Below, in pieces: positions 46,346 to 58,199 of a stretch of 64,000 nucleotides of DNA. Within the stretch, counting starts at the first letter, position 1. The number at the start of each line of letters is the position of its first letter. The notes under the pieces were generated by a model. It made no database searches. It was not told the origin of the DNA and saw only the letters and a list, made by a program, of their open reading frames with translations. The stretch is from Ashinkailepas kermadecensis (lineage: Eukaryota > Arthropoda > Thecostraca > Neolepadidae), in NCBI GenBank assembly GCA_034440615.1, contig JAOTOM010005049.1, positions 496,001-560,000 on the forward strand. Reading direction: 5' to 3'. A program made the position numbers and the translations under genes.

Positions 46346-46518
46346 CTAACTGAGTGGCCTAAAGTGTTAAATTCTGGATACGAGTGCCTGGGTTCAACAC
46401 TCGCATCATTCGGAACGCTTCCCAGTCCTGCGCACCATCTGCGGAACATTACGGCGGGCGCCATCAGCCGTGAACGTGCACAAAGTGAGTCGTGAACCAC
46501 CCAATAAAGAAACAAACT
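46346..46518 (+). mobile_element. Second SINE family, copy 2
   Basis: An A-box-like GAGTGGCCTAAAGTGTT and a B-box-like GGGTTCAACACTCGCAT are spaced as in a tRNA head. The body and the tail CCACCCAATAAAGAAACAAA align with 43015-43185. I could not define a target-site duplication. Confidence 0.72.
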
Positions 46519-46519
46519 G

Positions 46520-47590
46520 GTGGCAGATACCGATTATGTTTTCAGATGTCGGCGGATCAAAAATGTACCCGTATAATATTACATAATTAATATTTGAAAG
46601 GACTATAACAAAATCCGGTAATAAATACAACACTGCGCAAGGATCGGTGGCATTACAGTACGGTTACATCACGGTACGGTACGGTACATTACGGTACAAG
46701 ATGGCTTTACATAACGGTTACGGGGATAAAAGTTCAGTCAAAAGTTTTACAAGTGGGGACATAACGGACATAACGGTAAATGTTCTACAGAACTCGTGGA
46801 AACCAAGTCGCCCCGGGAAAAATACATAGAGAAAACAATACATTATCCAACCTAGATCCGCCGAACTGAACTTCACAGACCTAACAGGAAATGGCAAATG
46901 TCGAGATACATGAATGTGAGAAACGTAAAAAAACTTCAGGTTGCTGTTCGATGTGATCCACAGTCGACGCAGCCACACAGATTTACGAACGGAGTGAGCT
47001 AAATCTAAACACTTGGGCTGGTGGCATTACTTCAACGGTCTCGCGACGTAGCGGCATCATATTCGTGATCCCATGTCGGCATTGTGGCATCTGCATCGTC
47101 GTAATCGTATCGTAATCGCACCGTAATCGCATTCGCATCGTAAGCATAATCGTGACGAGCCCACATGTGTGTGCGTCACTATGTCGAACAGCCGCAACCC
47201 TCCCAGTACGCTCTATCGACAATGAGGACTAGGTCACATTATTTTACGTTCATTAACTTTTTTGTGCATCTTCTTGCACAAGTTCATGCCGGACAAGAAC
47301 TCCTGCACCAGCGGCGCCAGAACTGGTCCGCGAGCCACTGTCCACGTCACCAGTGTTCTCGTGCGGTCACGTCGGCATCTGAGAAGATGCCAGGTAACAG
47401 ATTTGGTGAATCTTCAAATCCATGCGGTGACTGGCATTAGCCGGGTCCACGCGGAGAATCTTTCCGGTGACAGTCGCGTGTTTTGCGGGGCGTCACATAC
47501 TTGTGTTGTGCGACTGACACGCATTTCAGTCAAGCCGTCACAGACCTCACTGTTATCAGCCGACTCGTGCACTGGCCATTCGCTTGCCGG
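46520..47590. other. Intron DNA; no gene recognised
   Basis: Short repeats only: (TACGG)n-like TTACGGTACGG at 46655-46700, ATAACGG at 46710-46775, and CGTAATCGCA/CGTATCGTAATCG at 47095-47150. Confidence 0.45.
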
Positions 47591-47594
47591 CCGT

Positions 47595-47855
47595 CCCATA
47601 AAGCTAGGACCATACTGCCGGCGCTAGCGAGGTCAGGCGGGCGGCCCATAAAGCTCGGATCATACTGCTGGCGTCTGCCGGCGTACGCGAGGTCAGGCAG
47701 GCGGCCCATAAAGCTAGGACCATACTGCCGGCGTCCGCGTGGTCAGGCGGGTGGCCCATAAAGCTAGGACCATACTGCTGGCGTCCGCCAGGTCAGGCAG
47801 GCGGCCCGCAATACTAGGACCATACTGCTGGCGTCTGCCGGCGTCTGCCAGGTCA
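47595..47855. repeat. 50-60 bp minisatellite, about five units
   Basis: Units of GCGGCCCATAAAGCTAGGAC, CATACTGCCGGCGTC and GCGAGGTCAGGCGG. Some units contain CTGCCGGCGT twice. Confidence 0.9.
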
Positions 47856-47865
47856 GACACATCAC

Positions 47866-49493
47866 TCACAGCACACACCACTCGGGCTTATCGACCCGGC
47901 ATATTGTCTCCATGACTTGGCGACGGACGTACCTTGGACTTCGGCGACACGAATGGCGACAAACGTCTAATATTGACGGCTGTGAAGGCTGCTGCATGGT
48001 GGGGCAGGTACCGCTAACGTTGGTGTACCTTGTGCAACACGACTCAGTTGTCCACCATTGGCTCATTTGCTCGTGCTGCGCGCCTTCTTCGGTCGCACGG
48101 ATGTGGTTTACTTGCACAGCTGAGTCGTTGCAGCTATACAACATGTTGACTGTCAGCTTGCCAGTCACCATCCATCCGAGTCTGGTGAGCGCATCACACG
48201 GCGCACCGGGGCCCTTCTCTGAGTTATCCCGGCACAATCAGACTCAGCGCGTCAGCATCCAGCAGCAGCGATATCGGCTCGTCTGTCACGGATGGCTGGT
48301 CCAGATCTGCCAGATGTGGCCACTTCCGTTTCCGTTCTGGCCAGTTCACTGCCGAGCCGGTCACATTCCGAACTGGTGTGGTCCACACATCACTGACACT
48401 GCAGAGTCCGGTGGAGTGTGTTGGATGGCTTTGTAGCTGAACACGCATCGACGGTCGCGTCGAGCAGCTGACAACCGTGCTCAGCATCGGCGGCAGCTGT
48501 GACGGGCCTGCTGAGCCCAAATCCAAGGCCAGCCGCACTGCGACCGGTGACACTGGACTGCCGAGGTCCAGCGTGGCGTCAACCACACGTGTGCCATTAG
48601 GTCCGTGTCCTTTCACAGGTACTGTCTGGACCATAACTGTGGTGGTCTCCGCCTCGACAACTGCCTACGTGGCCCAGTTCGCTGCCGGCATTGTGACGCT
48701 CTGCAGAAGTCATCTGCAGCGTGAACACTCATGGTGCTCAGTGCAATAGCTTGCGATGCAAGCTATTGCATTCGCTCTGGGTGCTGTACCTTCTCGCATT
48801 GGGGCAGTGCCGTGCTCTGTGACATTGGCACAAACACCGCCAGCACAGTGAGCACTGTCGTACCGTGGCTGCTCCCTCGCTAAGTGTCAGCGCTATGAAG
48901 CTTGGGCAATCAATCGGTGTGTACGGCGCCTCACACAACACACATGTCACACCTGGCGTTGCCGCCGACGCCGGCGCGGCGACGGTGCATAGACACTGAA
49001 CAGCTGACTTCCCCCACCCCCCACCCCACCCACCACCAGATTGTTCTCTGGTTTTCACACGCTTCCGCGCGTCGCCTCTCGTCGTCCGGTTCGCAAACTT
49101 CGCGTCCGGCAGCCAAGTGTGTTGGCAGCCATTTGTCCAAGTCGGCGAACGTCGGCATCGCTGGCTTGAGAAAGATGTACCGGTCGCCCCGGCGCCAAGC
49201 TACAGCACGTGGGAGCTCCTCGACAGACCAGACAGGGCGTGGAGGTCTCGCATCGCGTCTCGTGCTTCACCTCGCAGTGCCGTTTGCAGGTGAGTCAGCT
49301 TTTCCGCGTCAGTTAGCTGCCGACAATCGTGCACTAGCGCGATGAACTCCATCGATGCCATTCCAGCGGCGATCAGTCCAAGCTCTCCAATTTCAGTTTG
49401 GGCAGCGCTGTTTGGCGTCACTGCCGCTGCGGCTGCGGTTGCGGCTGCGGCCGAGTCTCCGGGCGACAGGCTGGGCCGCCTCAGGAACCACAC
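47866..49493 (-). mobile_element. BEL/Pao-type retroelement fragment (gag to protease), degraded
   Basis: Minus-strand frames appear in order. At 49493-49200 is a gag segment with the LTDAEKLTHLQTALRGEA signature. At 49158-48930 is a segment with DLDKWLPTHL. At 49000-48740 a Cys/His-rich region ends in HRKLLH, like BEL zinc-knuckles. At 48634-48224 is an aspartic-protease-like segment with LDLGS and a DEPISLLLDAD block. At 48237-47866 the sequence before the reverse transcriptase is recognisable. The frame changes several times and the element stops before the reverse transcriptase, so it is a dead partial copy. No LTR pair was found. Confidence 0.72.
48742..48770. other. Perfect 13-bp hairpin
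   Basis: TGCAATAGCTTGC and its exact complement flank GAT, inside the BEL/Pao fragment near the zinc-knuckle region. Confidence 0.85.
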
Positions 49494-49770
49494 CGGCTTT
49501 GTCGGCCGACACGCTCCTGACCAGCCGCTCCGAGGTGTTCTCGCCCTGTTGTATGAGGTGCAGCTGCGCTAATCAAGCTCAGCCTCGTCGATGACTCTGC
49601 TTGTCTCGCTGCGCTTTGCTCGGTGATCTCTGCTTCACGGCAGTTGCTCCGAGCAGGCTCAAGCCTGCGCAGCTCTGAGCTTTGAAAGCTCGGCCTTTCT
49701 TCGCGCCTCGTTGATGCGAGATGACGCCATTATACGCGCGCCACACTGCGCGTGAAATGAGCAGGGGCGC

Positions 49771-49957
49771 AGCCAAGGCCCCGGGTGGGTTATTGGTTTT
49801 ACGACACGTCGACCGTTGAGTCATATGGCGTCGCCAATCTCTCACGCCGATTGGTCGCGGACGAAGAGTAGCGACAGGTGAGACTCGAACCCACAATCTT
49901 TCGATTGTGAGACGAGCATCTTACCGCTAGACCACTCGTCCCCTTAGCCAAGGCCCC
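49771..49957 (-). mobile_element. tRNA-Val-like SINE, copy 3, with 12-bp target-site duplication
   Basis: The body is 49783-49945, head on the minus strand. AGCCAAGGCCCC is duplicated exactly at 49771-49782 and 49946-49957. The head here reads CTAGCGGTAAG in box A, closest to a real tRNA. Confidence 0.95.
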
Positions 49958-49959
49958 CT

Positions 49960-50550
49960 TAATAACCCAAAATATACTATATTAAACGAGACATTTGTCT
50001 ACTTTCACCACACCAGACCAACACTTTCGGCGCGTTTCGCGTGCCGGAATCGTTCTCTGTTCATGGCATTTTTGCGTCGCACCCCCCCCTAAAAAAATCC
50101 TGGTTGCGCCATTGGGCGTGAGCACCGTCGGCCACACTGTTGTCCATGCCGCTCTCGCGTCGCCAGGCAACAGTCGCTCGCTCATTTCGCTATTAAAGTC
50201 AACTTTTGAAAACAATGCACTCACAAGCACGATCATCATCACTATTCGCTGGCCGGATATCACGGGATAAACTGGCACTTCAATATCCGGCCAGCAGGAA
50301 CAACTTGTTCGTGAGTAATTCGCTGGCACCCGTTCGCAAAGGTGTATGCTGGATGATGCTAGCACCCGTTCGCAAAGGCAAGACTAGATAACTTCGTTAT
50401 GGGCGCTGTATAACCAATGCAGTTGATGCACCCAAAAACCCTAATAACTAACTAACTAAGACTAGATAACGTTTGAGTCGTCTTTTCGTACAGGACGTCC
50501 CATCGTCACACATGCAGATACTGGCCAGACATCGCCGTCGCCAACCAGCG
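49960..50550. other. Spacer between two SINE copies; no gene recognised
   Basis: C-run at 50082-50089. A 22-base near-duplication of GCACCCGTTCGCAAAGG lies at 50325-50380. Confidence 0.45.
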
Positions 50551-50555
50551 GCGCA

Positions 50556-50756
50556 CACGGCGACACACAGGGGACCAGTGGTCTACGGGTAAGATGCTCG
50601 TCTCACAATCGAAAGGTTGTGGGTTCCAGTCTCACCTGTCGCTACTCTTCGCCCGCGACCAATCGGCGTGAGAGATTGGCGACGCTACATGACTCAACGG
50701 TTGACGTGTCGTAAAACCAATAACCAACCAACCAACCAACCAACCACGGCGACACA
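50556..50756 (+). mobile_element. tRNA-Val-like SINE, copy 4, plus strand, with 12-bp target-site duplication
   Basis: The body is 50568-50744 and is the only copy with its head on the plus strand. CACGGCGACACA is duplicated at 50556-50567 and 50745-50756. Its 3' tail is the longest, with five AACC units, showing the family ends in a tetranucleotide repeat rather than poly-A. Confidence 0.95.
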
Positions 50757-50759
50757 GCC

Positions 50760-51885
50760 GGAAGTGATGCCCAGAAGAGAAGAATGTAATGGGGGCGGGG
50801 TAGCGGTAAATCTACCGGCGAGACAGTGCAGACAGTGATTGGACAGGGTCGGGCCGGGGGCGCTTCGATGCATTTGTGTGGTATAAACACGGGACACACT
50901 CGGACTCCGTCTCCGCCCGAAGCCATTTTTTGTCGTATATACGCGGGACTCATTTGGGCTTCGCCCCCGCCCGCAACCATTTTCGTCCGGGAGCCATGTG
51001 GGCACAACATGCCCGTGACAGCTGAGGCGCCCTGGAGCCCAAATAACGAACGAAAGGGAGCCGTGTTACAGGTTGTCCCACCACCGCATGCATCAGCATC
51101 TAATTGAAGCTATTGTTCGCATCCACTGCATCCCAGACAACTGTGCCCTGGTATTTCGGGAGCAAGAGGAATAGGTCACGGAAAATGAGGACCCACCTGT
51201 CGTACGGTAGATGACTGGTGCACTCCAAGCACCTGAAGCAAATTTATATATATCCATATTGCGCGTGACTATACATAGAAGGGAATGTAAGGGAGGTCTG
51301 CGGCATAATTATGCCACAGATAGCCGCAAAATTAACACAAATACTGCCCTTGATTCTCCTATTGGAAAACATATCATTAAGATGACACATCGGTCTTGCA
51401 ATAAATCAAATAATGAAATGAAATTCATCATCGAATATACCTCTGGCTTCTAACGAGGGTAAACCCGTGCATCGGAACAGACGTCATTACAGCATTAGGT
51501 AGAACACGAAGCTAATGAAAATCCACCAACTGAAATGCCAGCTCAATAGAAAAACATAGCCGCCACATATTGACGTCACCGCGCCACCGACAAGCCGGCG
51601 AGAGCGCAGCGGGCAATCCGGGGAATGGCCGGCGACGGAGCAGTCCAGGCCGACTGACGTCCGTCCTCCAGGGACGTCGTGCCAGGCGGACACCGACGTC
51701 CGCCCTCTAGAGACGACGTGTCCGGTCGGACACCGACACGTGGCGATTCAACGCGGCTACCACAACCGCACCCAGAGCCACCTCAAACGGCCCCTAACGG
51801 CTTCAAACGGCTCCAAAGGATTTTTTCTTAACGACTCTGAACAGCTCCGAACGACTGGGAGGGGCCGCGAGCGAGACGTGACGCC
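50760..51885. other. Intron DNA; no gene recognised
   Basis: A duplicated CGGACTCCG/CGGGACTCAT-CGCCCGCARCCATTTT segment occurs at 50890-50990 (about 60 bp spacing). GACGTCCGTCCTCYAG repeats near 51655-51735. No exon recognised. Confidence 0.45.
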
Positions 51886-52405
51886 GGCGCCCGTCACCGT
51901 GCCGGTCCGGGGCGCTGACGCCGGCGCCCGTCACCGTGCCGGTCCGGGGCGCTAACGCCGGCGCCCGTCACCGTGCCGGTCCGGGGCGCTAACGCCGGCG
52001 CCCGTCACCGTGCCGGTCCGGGGCGCTAACACCGGCGCCCGTCACCGTGCCGGTCCGGGGCGCTAACGCCGGCGCCCGTCACCGTGCCGGTCCGGGGCGC
52101 TAACGCCGGCGCCCGTCACCGTGACGCTCCGGGGCGCTAACGCCGGCGCCCGTCACCGTGCCGGTCCGGGGCGCTAACGCCGGCGCCCGTCACCGTGCCG
52201 GTCCGGGGCGCTAACGCCGGCGCCCGTCACCGTGCCGGTCCGGGGCGCTGACGCCGGCGCCCGTCACCGTGCCGGTCCGGGGCGCTAACGCCGGCGCCCG
52301 TCACCGTGACGGTCCGGGGCCGGACGACCGCTAACGCCGGCGCCCGTCACCGTGACGGTCCGGGGCCGGACGACCGCTAACGCCGGCGCCCGTCACCGCG
52401 GCGGT
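51885..52405. repeat. 37-bp GC-rich minisatellite, about 13 units
   Basis: Units of CGCTAACGCCGGCGCCCGTC followed by ACCGTGCCGGTCCGGGG. The last three units change GCC to GAC and two of them gain CCGGACGAC. Confidence 0.95.
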
Positions 52406-52746
52406 CTGGACCGTGTTAGTGTGTGTGTCGCTCCGTCGATAGGTCATCGTCGAGCGCGGCCAGTCCGGTCCGCAGAGCACGCGTCGTCGTCGACAATGCG
52501 CCAGCCACGCCGCAGATCGACACAGTCGCACAATGGCCGGGTGCGTCATTACAGCCGCACTAGAGAAAATGGAACAGGGGGCCGGCGCGCGTGCGCCGGC
52601 TCGAAGGTGTCCCATGTAGTGAATAGGACCAGCCCATACTAGGTCACGTGCTGTCTATCCCGCCGGGGCCTGAATCGTCAGCCACTCAGGCACCAGCATA
52701 GGTGGAAGGTCGCCTGGAAACATGCTGGAAATCAAGTCATGCAAAG

Positions 52747-52748
<2 letters not shown>

Positions 52749-52804
<56 letters not shown>
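52749..52804. repeat. (TA)n microsatellite
   Basis: About 28 uninterrupted TA units. Confidence 0.99.
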
Positions 52805-52809
<5 letters not shown>

Positions 52810-53460
52810 GATATTCGATATCAACGCTTCTACGTCATGTAAAATCCTGCTAACTGTGCACAGGTCATCTTCGGGGAAATGTACATATTTAATGTTCTTT
52901 AATTGTTGATCGTGTGCTCATACGACTGTCGATGGTCAATTCTCGATCAATCCCACACTAAATTTGATCGCAGGTCGTACGACTGAAAAGTAACGTCCTC
53001 CGGTAATACGCACAGACTACGAAAACGTTTCAAGCTGAGAATTCGAATACATGCTTCGAATTCAGATGAGATGGCTACTTCAGGTTAAGTTAGGTTAGGT
53101 TAAAATAAAAATGTTCCCAGATTTACATCACATACGGCCAATGCCTCAGACAACGTGTAATTGTCCAAAGGAATCGAGGCCAGATATCAATACTGTATCA
53201 CGATTCTGACTGCTTGCAGTGTATTTATGCAAAATAAATCGGCCTGCCGCCGCTGAGCTGGTGCTCCGATCCTCTGGCACCTCACCACACGTCACACCGA
53301 CCGCGCGGCACAATACACACACGCTATCGAACTGATCCAATCTCATAGCGGAACCGCGCTAGGCTTTTCCAATGGAAATAATCGTGCGCCTGGGTCTCGC
53401 CTGCAGCACTTCGGCTGACCTTCCAGCAGTGAGTTAGCCAGCGAGCTTGGTGAATTACTG
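52810..53460. other. Intron DNA; no gene recognised
   Basis: TTAAGTTAGGTTAGGTTAAA at 53083-53103 is a short TTAGG-like stretch. Otherwise no feature is supported. Confidence 0.45.
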
Positions 53461-53464
53461 TCCG

Positions 53465-53960
53465 ACTTCCAGGCACAATCAGGGTAGGCGCCCGCGAATA
53501 GATTGGCACGGGAAGTACCTGGCACAATCAGGGTAGGCACCCACCAATAGACTGGCACGGGAGGTACCAGGCACAATCAGGGTAGGCACCCACCAATAGA
53601 CTGGCACGGGAGGTACCAGGCACAATCAGGGTAGGCGCCCGCCAACAGATTGGCACGGGAAGTACCTGACCCAATCAGGGTAGGCACCCACCAATAGACT
53701 GGCACGGGAGGTACCAGGCACAATCAGGGTAGGCACCTACCAACATATTGGCACAGGATGTACCAGATCCGATCAGGGATGGCGCCCACCACCGGATTGG
53801 CACGGAAGGTATCAGGTCCAATTAGGGTAGGCCCCCACCACCAGATTGGCACGTAAGGTACCAGATCCAATCAGGGAAAGCGCCCACCACCAGATTGGCG
53901 CGTAAGGCACCAGGTCCGATCAGGATAGGAGCCCACCACCAGAATGACACGGGAGGTTCG
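53465..53960. repeat. 49-bp minisatellite, about ten units
   Basis: Units of GTACCAGGCACAATCAGGGT, AGGCACCCACCAATAGACTG and GCACGGGAG. The left half is regular, the right half diverged. Confidence 0.93.
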
Positions 53961-54064
53961 AGGACGGCTACTGTCGGGTACGCACCAGGCGATTCAAGAA
54001 GCTGCCTACCGATCAGTACTCAAAGGTCTGTGTTGTTTCGACTGGCCAACAGCGGTCACAGTTG

Positions 54065-54345
54065 GTCTCATCTAATCACCGGATTGATTGATTATTTGGG
54101 CGTCAGGGCACGCCGACTGCAAGGATATTTAGCGCCCAGCTGATCACCGGAACTTACAGGTGGGACGTACGTCCATGTTAGTCACTAATATTCGCTGGTG
54201 GTCCGGCTGAGTTGATGATCAGCTCCCATGGGTGGCCTGTTGGCTCACTCGGACTCGTGATCGGTACCTACAGGTGGTTCGGCTGGGCCGGTGATCAGCA
54301 CGCTCAGGTCTGCTATCGGCTCAGCTGGGCTGGTGATCAGTACTA
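54065..54345. repeat. Degenerate 40-50 bp repeat related to the array at 58398-58545
   Basis: Units share GGCTGGGCTGGTGATCAG and CACTCGGACTCGTGATCGG-type blocks. The same CAGCTGGRCTGGTGATCAGT core forms the array at the LD1 exon donor. Confidence 0.55.
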
Positions 54346-54440
54346 CAGATGGCAAATGTAAGAACTGAAAGCCCGGTCAGGACCGACGGGCTCCTTGACC
54401 GGTCTGTTAAATATATTCCGGGCTTTCAACCGGTCTGTCG
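54346..54440. repeat. Dispersed ~100 bp repeat, copy 3 (forward)
   Basis: AGATGGCAAATGTAAGAACT ... GGGCTCCTTGACCGGTCTG aligns with copy 1 at 30185-30275. Confidence 0.6.
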
Positions 54441-54444
54441 TTCA

Positions 54445-56255
54445 TTAAAAAAGAAGCTCAAAACCTAATGATGATTATCATGTAACTTGTGAGGCCCATT
54501 TTCCATTCCATCCAGCAAGTGCCACCATCTGGATTCAACAATTTGATGAAAAATACTCACATAATTCCAACATACTTGGGATACAAATTGTTGAAAACAG
54601 TAGTTGATTAATTCCATTGGTTAATAGCTCAAACGTGTCCATGATATGCAGTGTTCAAAAGCATGTCTTGCGACTGCAATAGTTACCAGCAAATGTTTCA
54701 ACGTCGGCTCCACCAGATATCAAACTTATTAATAGAATATGACTTATTAATATAATATGGTTGGAGCCAGGCTAAAATGTCTAATACATGGCAAAAAGAC
54801 TATTATTGTAACGCATGACCTAAGCAAGATATACCAGCATTTTTTTAAATATTATTCATGGCTGTATATGCAATCTCCATCATGTTCTTCAAAATGTGTT
54901 CACCCACAATGCAAGCAAAATAAGCAAGTCTTCTGTCAGGAAGTAATTCTGTCTGAATTGGTAGGTTTTCATGGCTAACAACAAAATTCAACAATAAAGC
55001 ATATTTTCACTCGTATGGCTCAATACCTATAAACCTTCCTAATCCTAAGAAAACAATAAAATTGGGACCACAGGGACGGCTTCATCCTTCATCTTAATAA
55101 TATATAGCTGTACCTGCCACATTTCACACCACATCCAATATTGTTGCGTTCTACTTGTAGATTCACAACTCAAAACTCGTTATTCTTCAGCATGCAGGCT
55201 TAATATTATATACTATACAGTGCACAACGCATACCTACCTATTCTAGGTTTCAATTGTATTTCATACAACTGGTGATTGCGCCATTTTAGTCCCCGTACT
55301 ACTCTCCTTGATATTGATATGCTTTCGTGTTAGCTGTGAACTACCTAATAAATATGAAAAATCAAATAATGAATTATCAATGCCTGAAGTCACAGCAAAA
55401 ACAACCTAGGAACAACACAACACATTGAAGACATTAATAACAACCTAACCACCAACCTATTTCCTTAATTAGCCTGCCATCAATCAAGGGTATCAAGGGT
55501 ATCTTATAGATTTCGGTGCATGAAAATGCGATGTAATTTATCGTGTACTAAATGCACTACACGTGTAATATTTTGTTGTTTCTGCTCTATTTTGCAGGTT
55601 TATATTTTATCTATAGTTATTCTAGGAAGTATCCATTTCTGATGTTTCTCCATCCTATATATATATATAGGATGGAGAGACATCTAGGACATATATGTCC
55701 TATATGTCGTACATAGTAAAATATTATAGGTACGTGCCCATGTTCTAATTAGGTACGTGCCTAAAAAAGTAGGCAACATAGGCATTATAACATTGATAGT
55801 ATAAAATTGATACTATTGATACTATAGTATTGAATTGATACTATTGATAGTATAAAATAAAATATTTTATCACACATGTGGGCAAAATAGGCAGGGACAT
55901 AATGATTGCCCCTGAAAGTTGACAGCAATCTTCCGTCATTTTGTTTTTCTTCTCTTTCTTGTCAGCCCATTGTATGTTACAGATACAGAGAATAAACGTA
56001 CAAGTCAATTTTTAGCATGACGTCATGAGATGAAGGTGCACGGAAAATAAGTATGCAACGTTGAACCAAGCTTGCAAGAATTGTGCTGATAAAAACATAG
56101 ATCTGCTTAAATTGTATGTAAAAAAAAAATATTCATACACAAACAACCGTATTCAACAGCAAAACGCTGCCCTGCAGACTCGCAAGATTCACCATGTATT
56201 GAGTCATTCCTTTACCAGCTGGTTATCGCATTCTTGCAGCTGTTGCCATGCTACA
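54445..56255. other. AT-rich intron DNA; no gene recognised
   Basis: A hairpin lies at 55641-55685 and a second short palindrome (AGGACATATATGTCCT) just after it. TTGATACTATTGATAGTATA repeats occur at 55790-55860. Confidence 0.5.
55641..55685. other. 15-bp hairpin with (TA)n loop
   Basis: GATGTTTCTCCATCC pairs with GGATGGAGAGACATC (one mismatch) around a TATATATATATATA loop. Confidence 0.85.
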
Positions 56256-56257
56256 AA

Positions 56258-56545
56258 GTCACAAAGTCATAAAGTGTTTAGGCTTAATAAGAGCCACAGG
56301 GGCCATCTGGGTTTAGCCTATCTAGACAAGATACTATAAAAGTACATGCTCACACCCCAATCAATCCATTATCTCAAGTTCCTAGGGAGCTATATATCCC
56401 AGTCTATCTAGCATCATTCACCTGATATTGCATAACACACTCCTCAACAGTTACAAACTCCTCCAATCATGCCCATTGTGCTACCAAAGCCAATCTCATC
56501 AGTACCACATCCCGAAGGAAGGTGCTGAATCCACTGCTAGGTACA
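56258..56545 (-). mobile_element. CR1-like LINE 3' end fragment, copy 3
   Basis: The minus strand ends in CACTTTATGACTTTGTGACT, the 8-bp tail type of this family, preceded by a diverged form of the 3' UTR in copies 1 and 2 (AGTCATAAAGTGTTTAGGCT and AATAAGAGCCACAGG on the plus strand). No ORF remains. Confidence 0.7.
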
Positions 56546-57140
56546 CCCTATATAAAGTCATGAAGTGTTTAGACTTAATAAGAGACACAAGGGCCCATTC
56601 AGTTAAGTCTGTAAATGGAAGATACTAAAGCCCGGTAAGAAGACCCACCCGAACCATCACCACATCCTAAAGAAACCATCCACCAACATCCCACACACCT
56701 ATCAATGCCTATCTACCCTAGCTATCCAGCCCTATTCCCTTGATCCATCTTAACACATGTGGATTGAATGCCTTACCAGTAATCTTCAAACTGCATCCAT
56801 GCCTGCTTAAAGGGGTCTGTGCAGTGCACACTTAGATTATAACTAAAAAACCAAGATTTTCCTGCCTAACAAATTTGTCCACCCTGCTTTTAAATACATT
56901 AAATGAGGAACTCCCCACAACATCAGCAGGCAGCCTATTCCACTGATCAACAACCCTTTGACTGAAGACCTGTTGTCGCTTAACTGTCCTACACCTTAAC
57001 TTGTCCAACCTGAATTGATGACCTCTATGTGATGCTCTAAACTGAAGAGCGTCATTCAAATTGACCTGATCTAGAACTTTAACAATTTTGTACATTTCAA
57101 TCATGTCCCCCTTAATCATGTAACCATAAATCATGTGGCC
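56546..57140 (-). mobile_element. 5'-truncated CR1-like LINE, copy 2
   Basis: The minus strand 57134-56832 encodes the last 100 residues of the reverse transcriptase ORF, including GDMIEMYKIVK and FSQRVVDQWNRLPADVV, followed by the 3' UTR to about 56548. It matches copy 1 (8237-9215) closely but lacks the 157-bp insertion. Confidence 0.85.
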
Positions 57141-57629
57141 CCCTTCTCAACTATCTTGGTGCAATGACGGTATTGTAATGTTCTTTTTCGGTTGGGTTTC
57201 CTTCAATATATGATGCCTTTTCGAGTTATTCGCTGTGCATTGCACTCATTAACTCATATGCACTCATTGCATGCATTAGCTATGCCAGGCACATCATAGT
57301 AATCACAAAATGAGCTAAAATTGAGCAGTACCAGCTGAAAACAAAAGCGGCGCAGCCACCGATGGTTAGGGAGGCCATTTATATGGTTTTCATAGGCGAT
57401 CATGATGAGGTTGAAGACTGAATGATATCACAAGTTGGGTTTCTGAATCTGGTAGGGGCATGGTACGATTATCAGATACTTGGTGATACATTTGTCAGAT
57501 GAATAGAAAATAATTTGACAAATGAATGACAGATGACCACAAAATAAATATAACATTGGTGGTTTTAATCTTAAATTTCCTATCCTTAGATTGATGTTGG
57601 TAATGGATGTTGGTGGTGTTTTAAGTATT
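57141..57629. other. Spacer; nothing recognised
   Basis: AT-rich, with no tandem array or domain. Confidence 0.4.
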
Positions 57630-58025
57630 GTTTTGTTCAGGGGTGTAGGATCGCAAGTTCAGTTGGAGGGGGGGGGGGGGACTCAGCCCTGGGTCGATCA
57701 ACCTAGGGTTGATATACGACCATATACCAATTCTCCCCGGATTTGGGCCACTATATTTTGATATTCCTCAGAACAACGAGAATATCGTCACCACTGATTA
57801 AAAATGTTGGTCAATCTTACATCTACCTGGGTTGAACACGAGTAGCATGCCGTACTCGACAGTTATGCAGCGTTGCTTGAATGTGTCATGGGTTTGACTT
57901 CCAAAGTGTGTGGGGGGGGGGGTTGGCTGTCAAGCTGGAGGGGTTGAGCTGCAAGTTAGGGAACGGGGGTGGGGGGGGGCTGGAGTCCTCCCAACTGAAT
58001 AGGATCCTACACCCATGGTTTTGTT
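57630..58025. mobile_element. hAT-type MITE, 380 bp, with 8-bp target-site duplication
   Basis: The element runs 57638-58017. Its left end CAGGGGTGTAGGATC and right end (read inward) CATGGGTGTAGGATC form terminal inverted repeats that continue imperfectly as TTCAGTTGG. GTTTTGTT is duplicated exactly at 57630-57637 and 58018-58025. An 8-bp duplication and CAGGGGTG-type ends are diagnostic of hAT transposons. No transposase remains; three G-runs lie inside. Confidence 0.88.
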
Positions 58026-58199
58026 GCTATTCATGTTGTTATTCATGCCTTTCAATATAACAAGCTTTTTTTTAAATTCATCTCGGAATGAATGAGTTCT
58101 TCAAAGATGATGTGAATTGCCTATAGGTATCACCTGAAATTAATGGGGGAAAATAATGTTGCTATTTAAGTCGAAAAAGTATGTAAAACCTTTTGTTTT

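Noticed and set aside
52749..52804. Origin or regulatory AT box
   Set aside because: A pure (TA)n microsatellite explains it; nothing nearby supports a special role.
54757..54978. 73-codon plus-strand frame
   Set aside because: AT-rich, with no similarity I recognise and no sign of splice sites or a promoter; length is within chance expectation.
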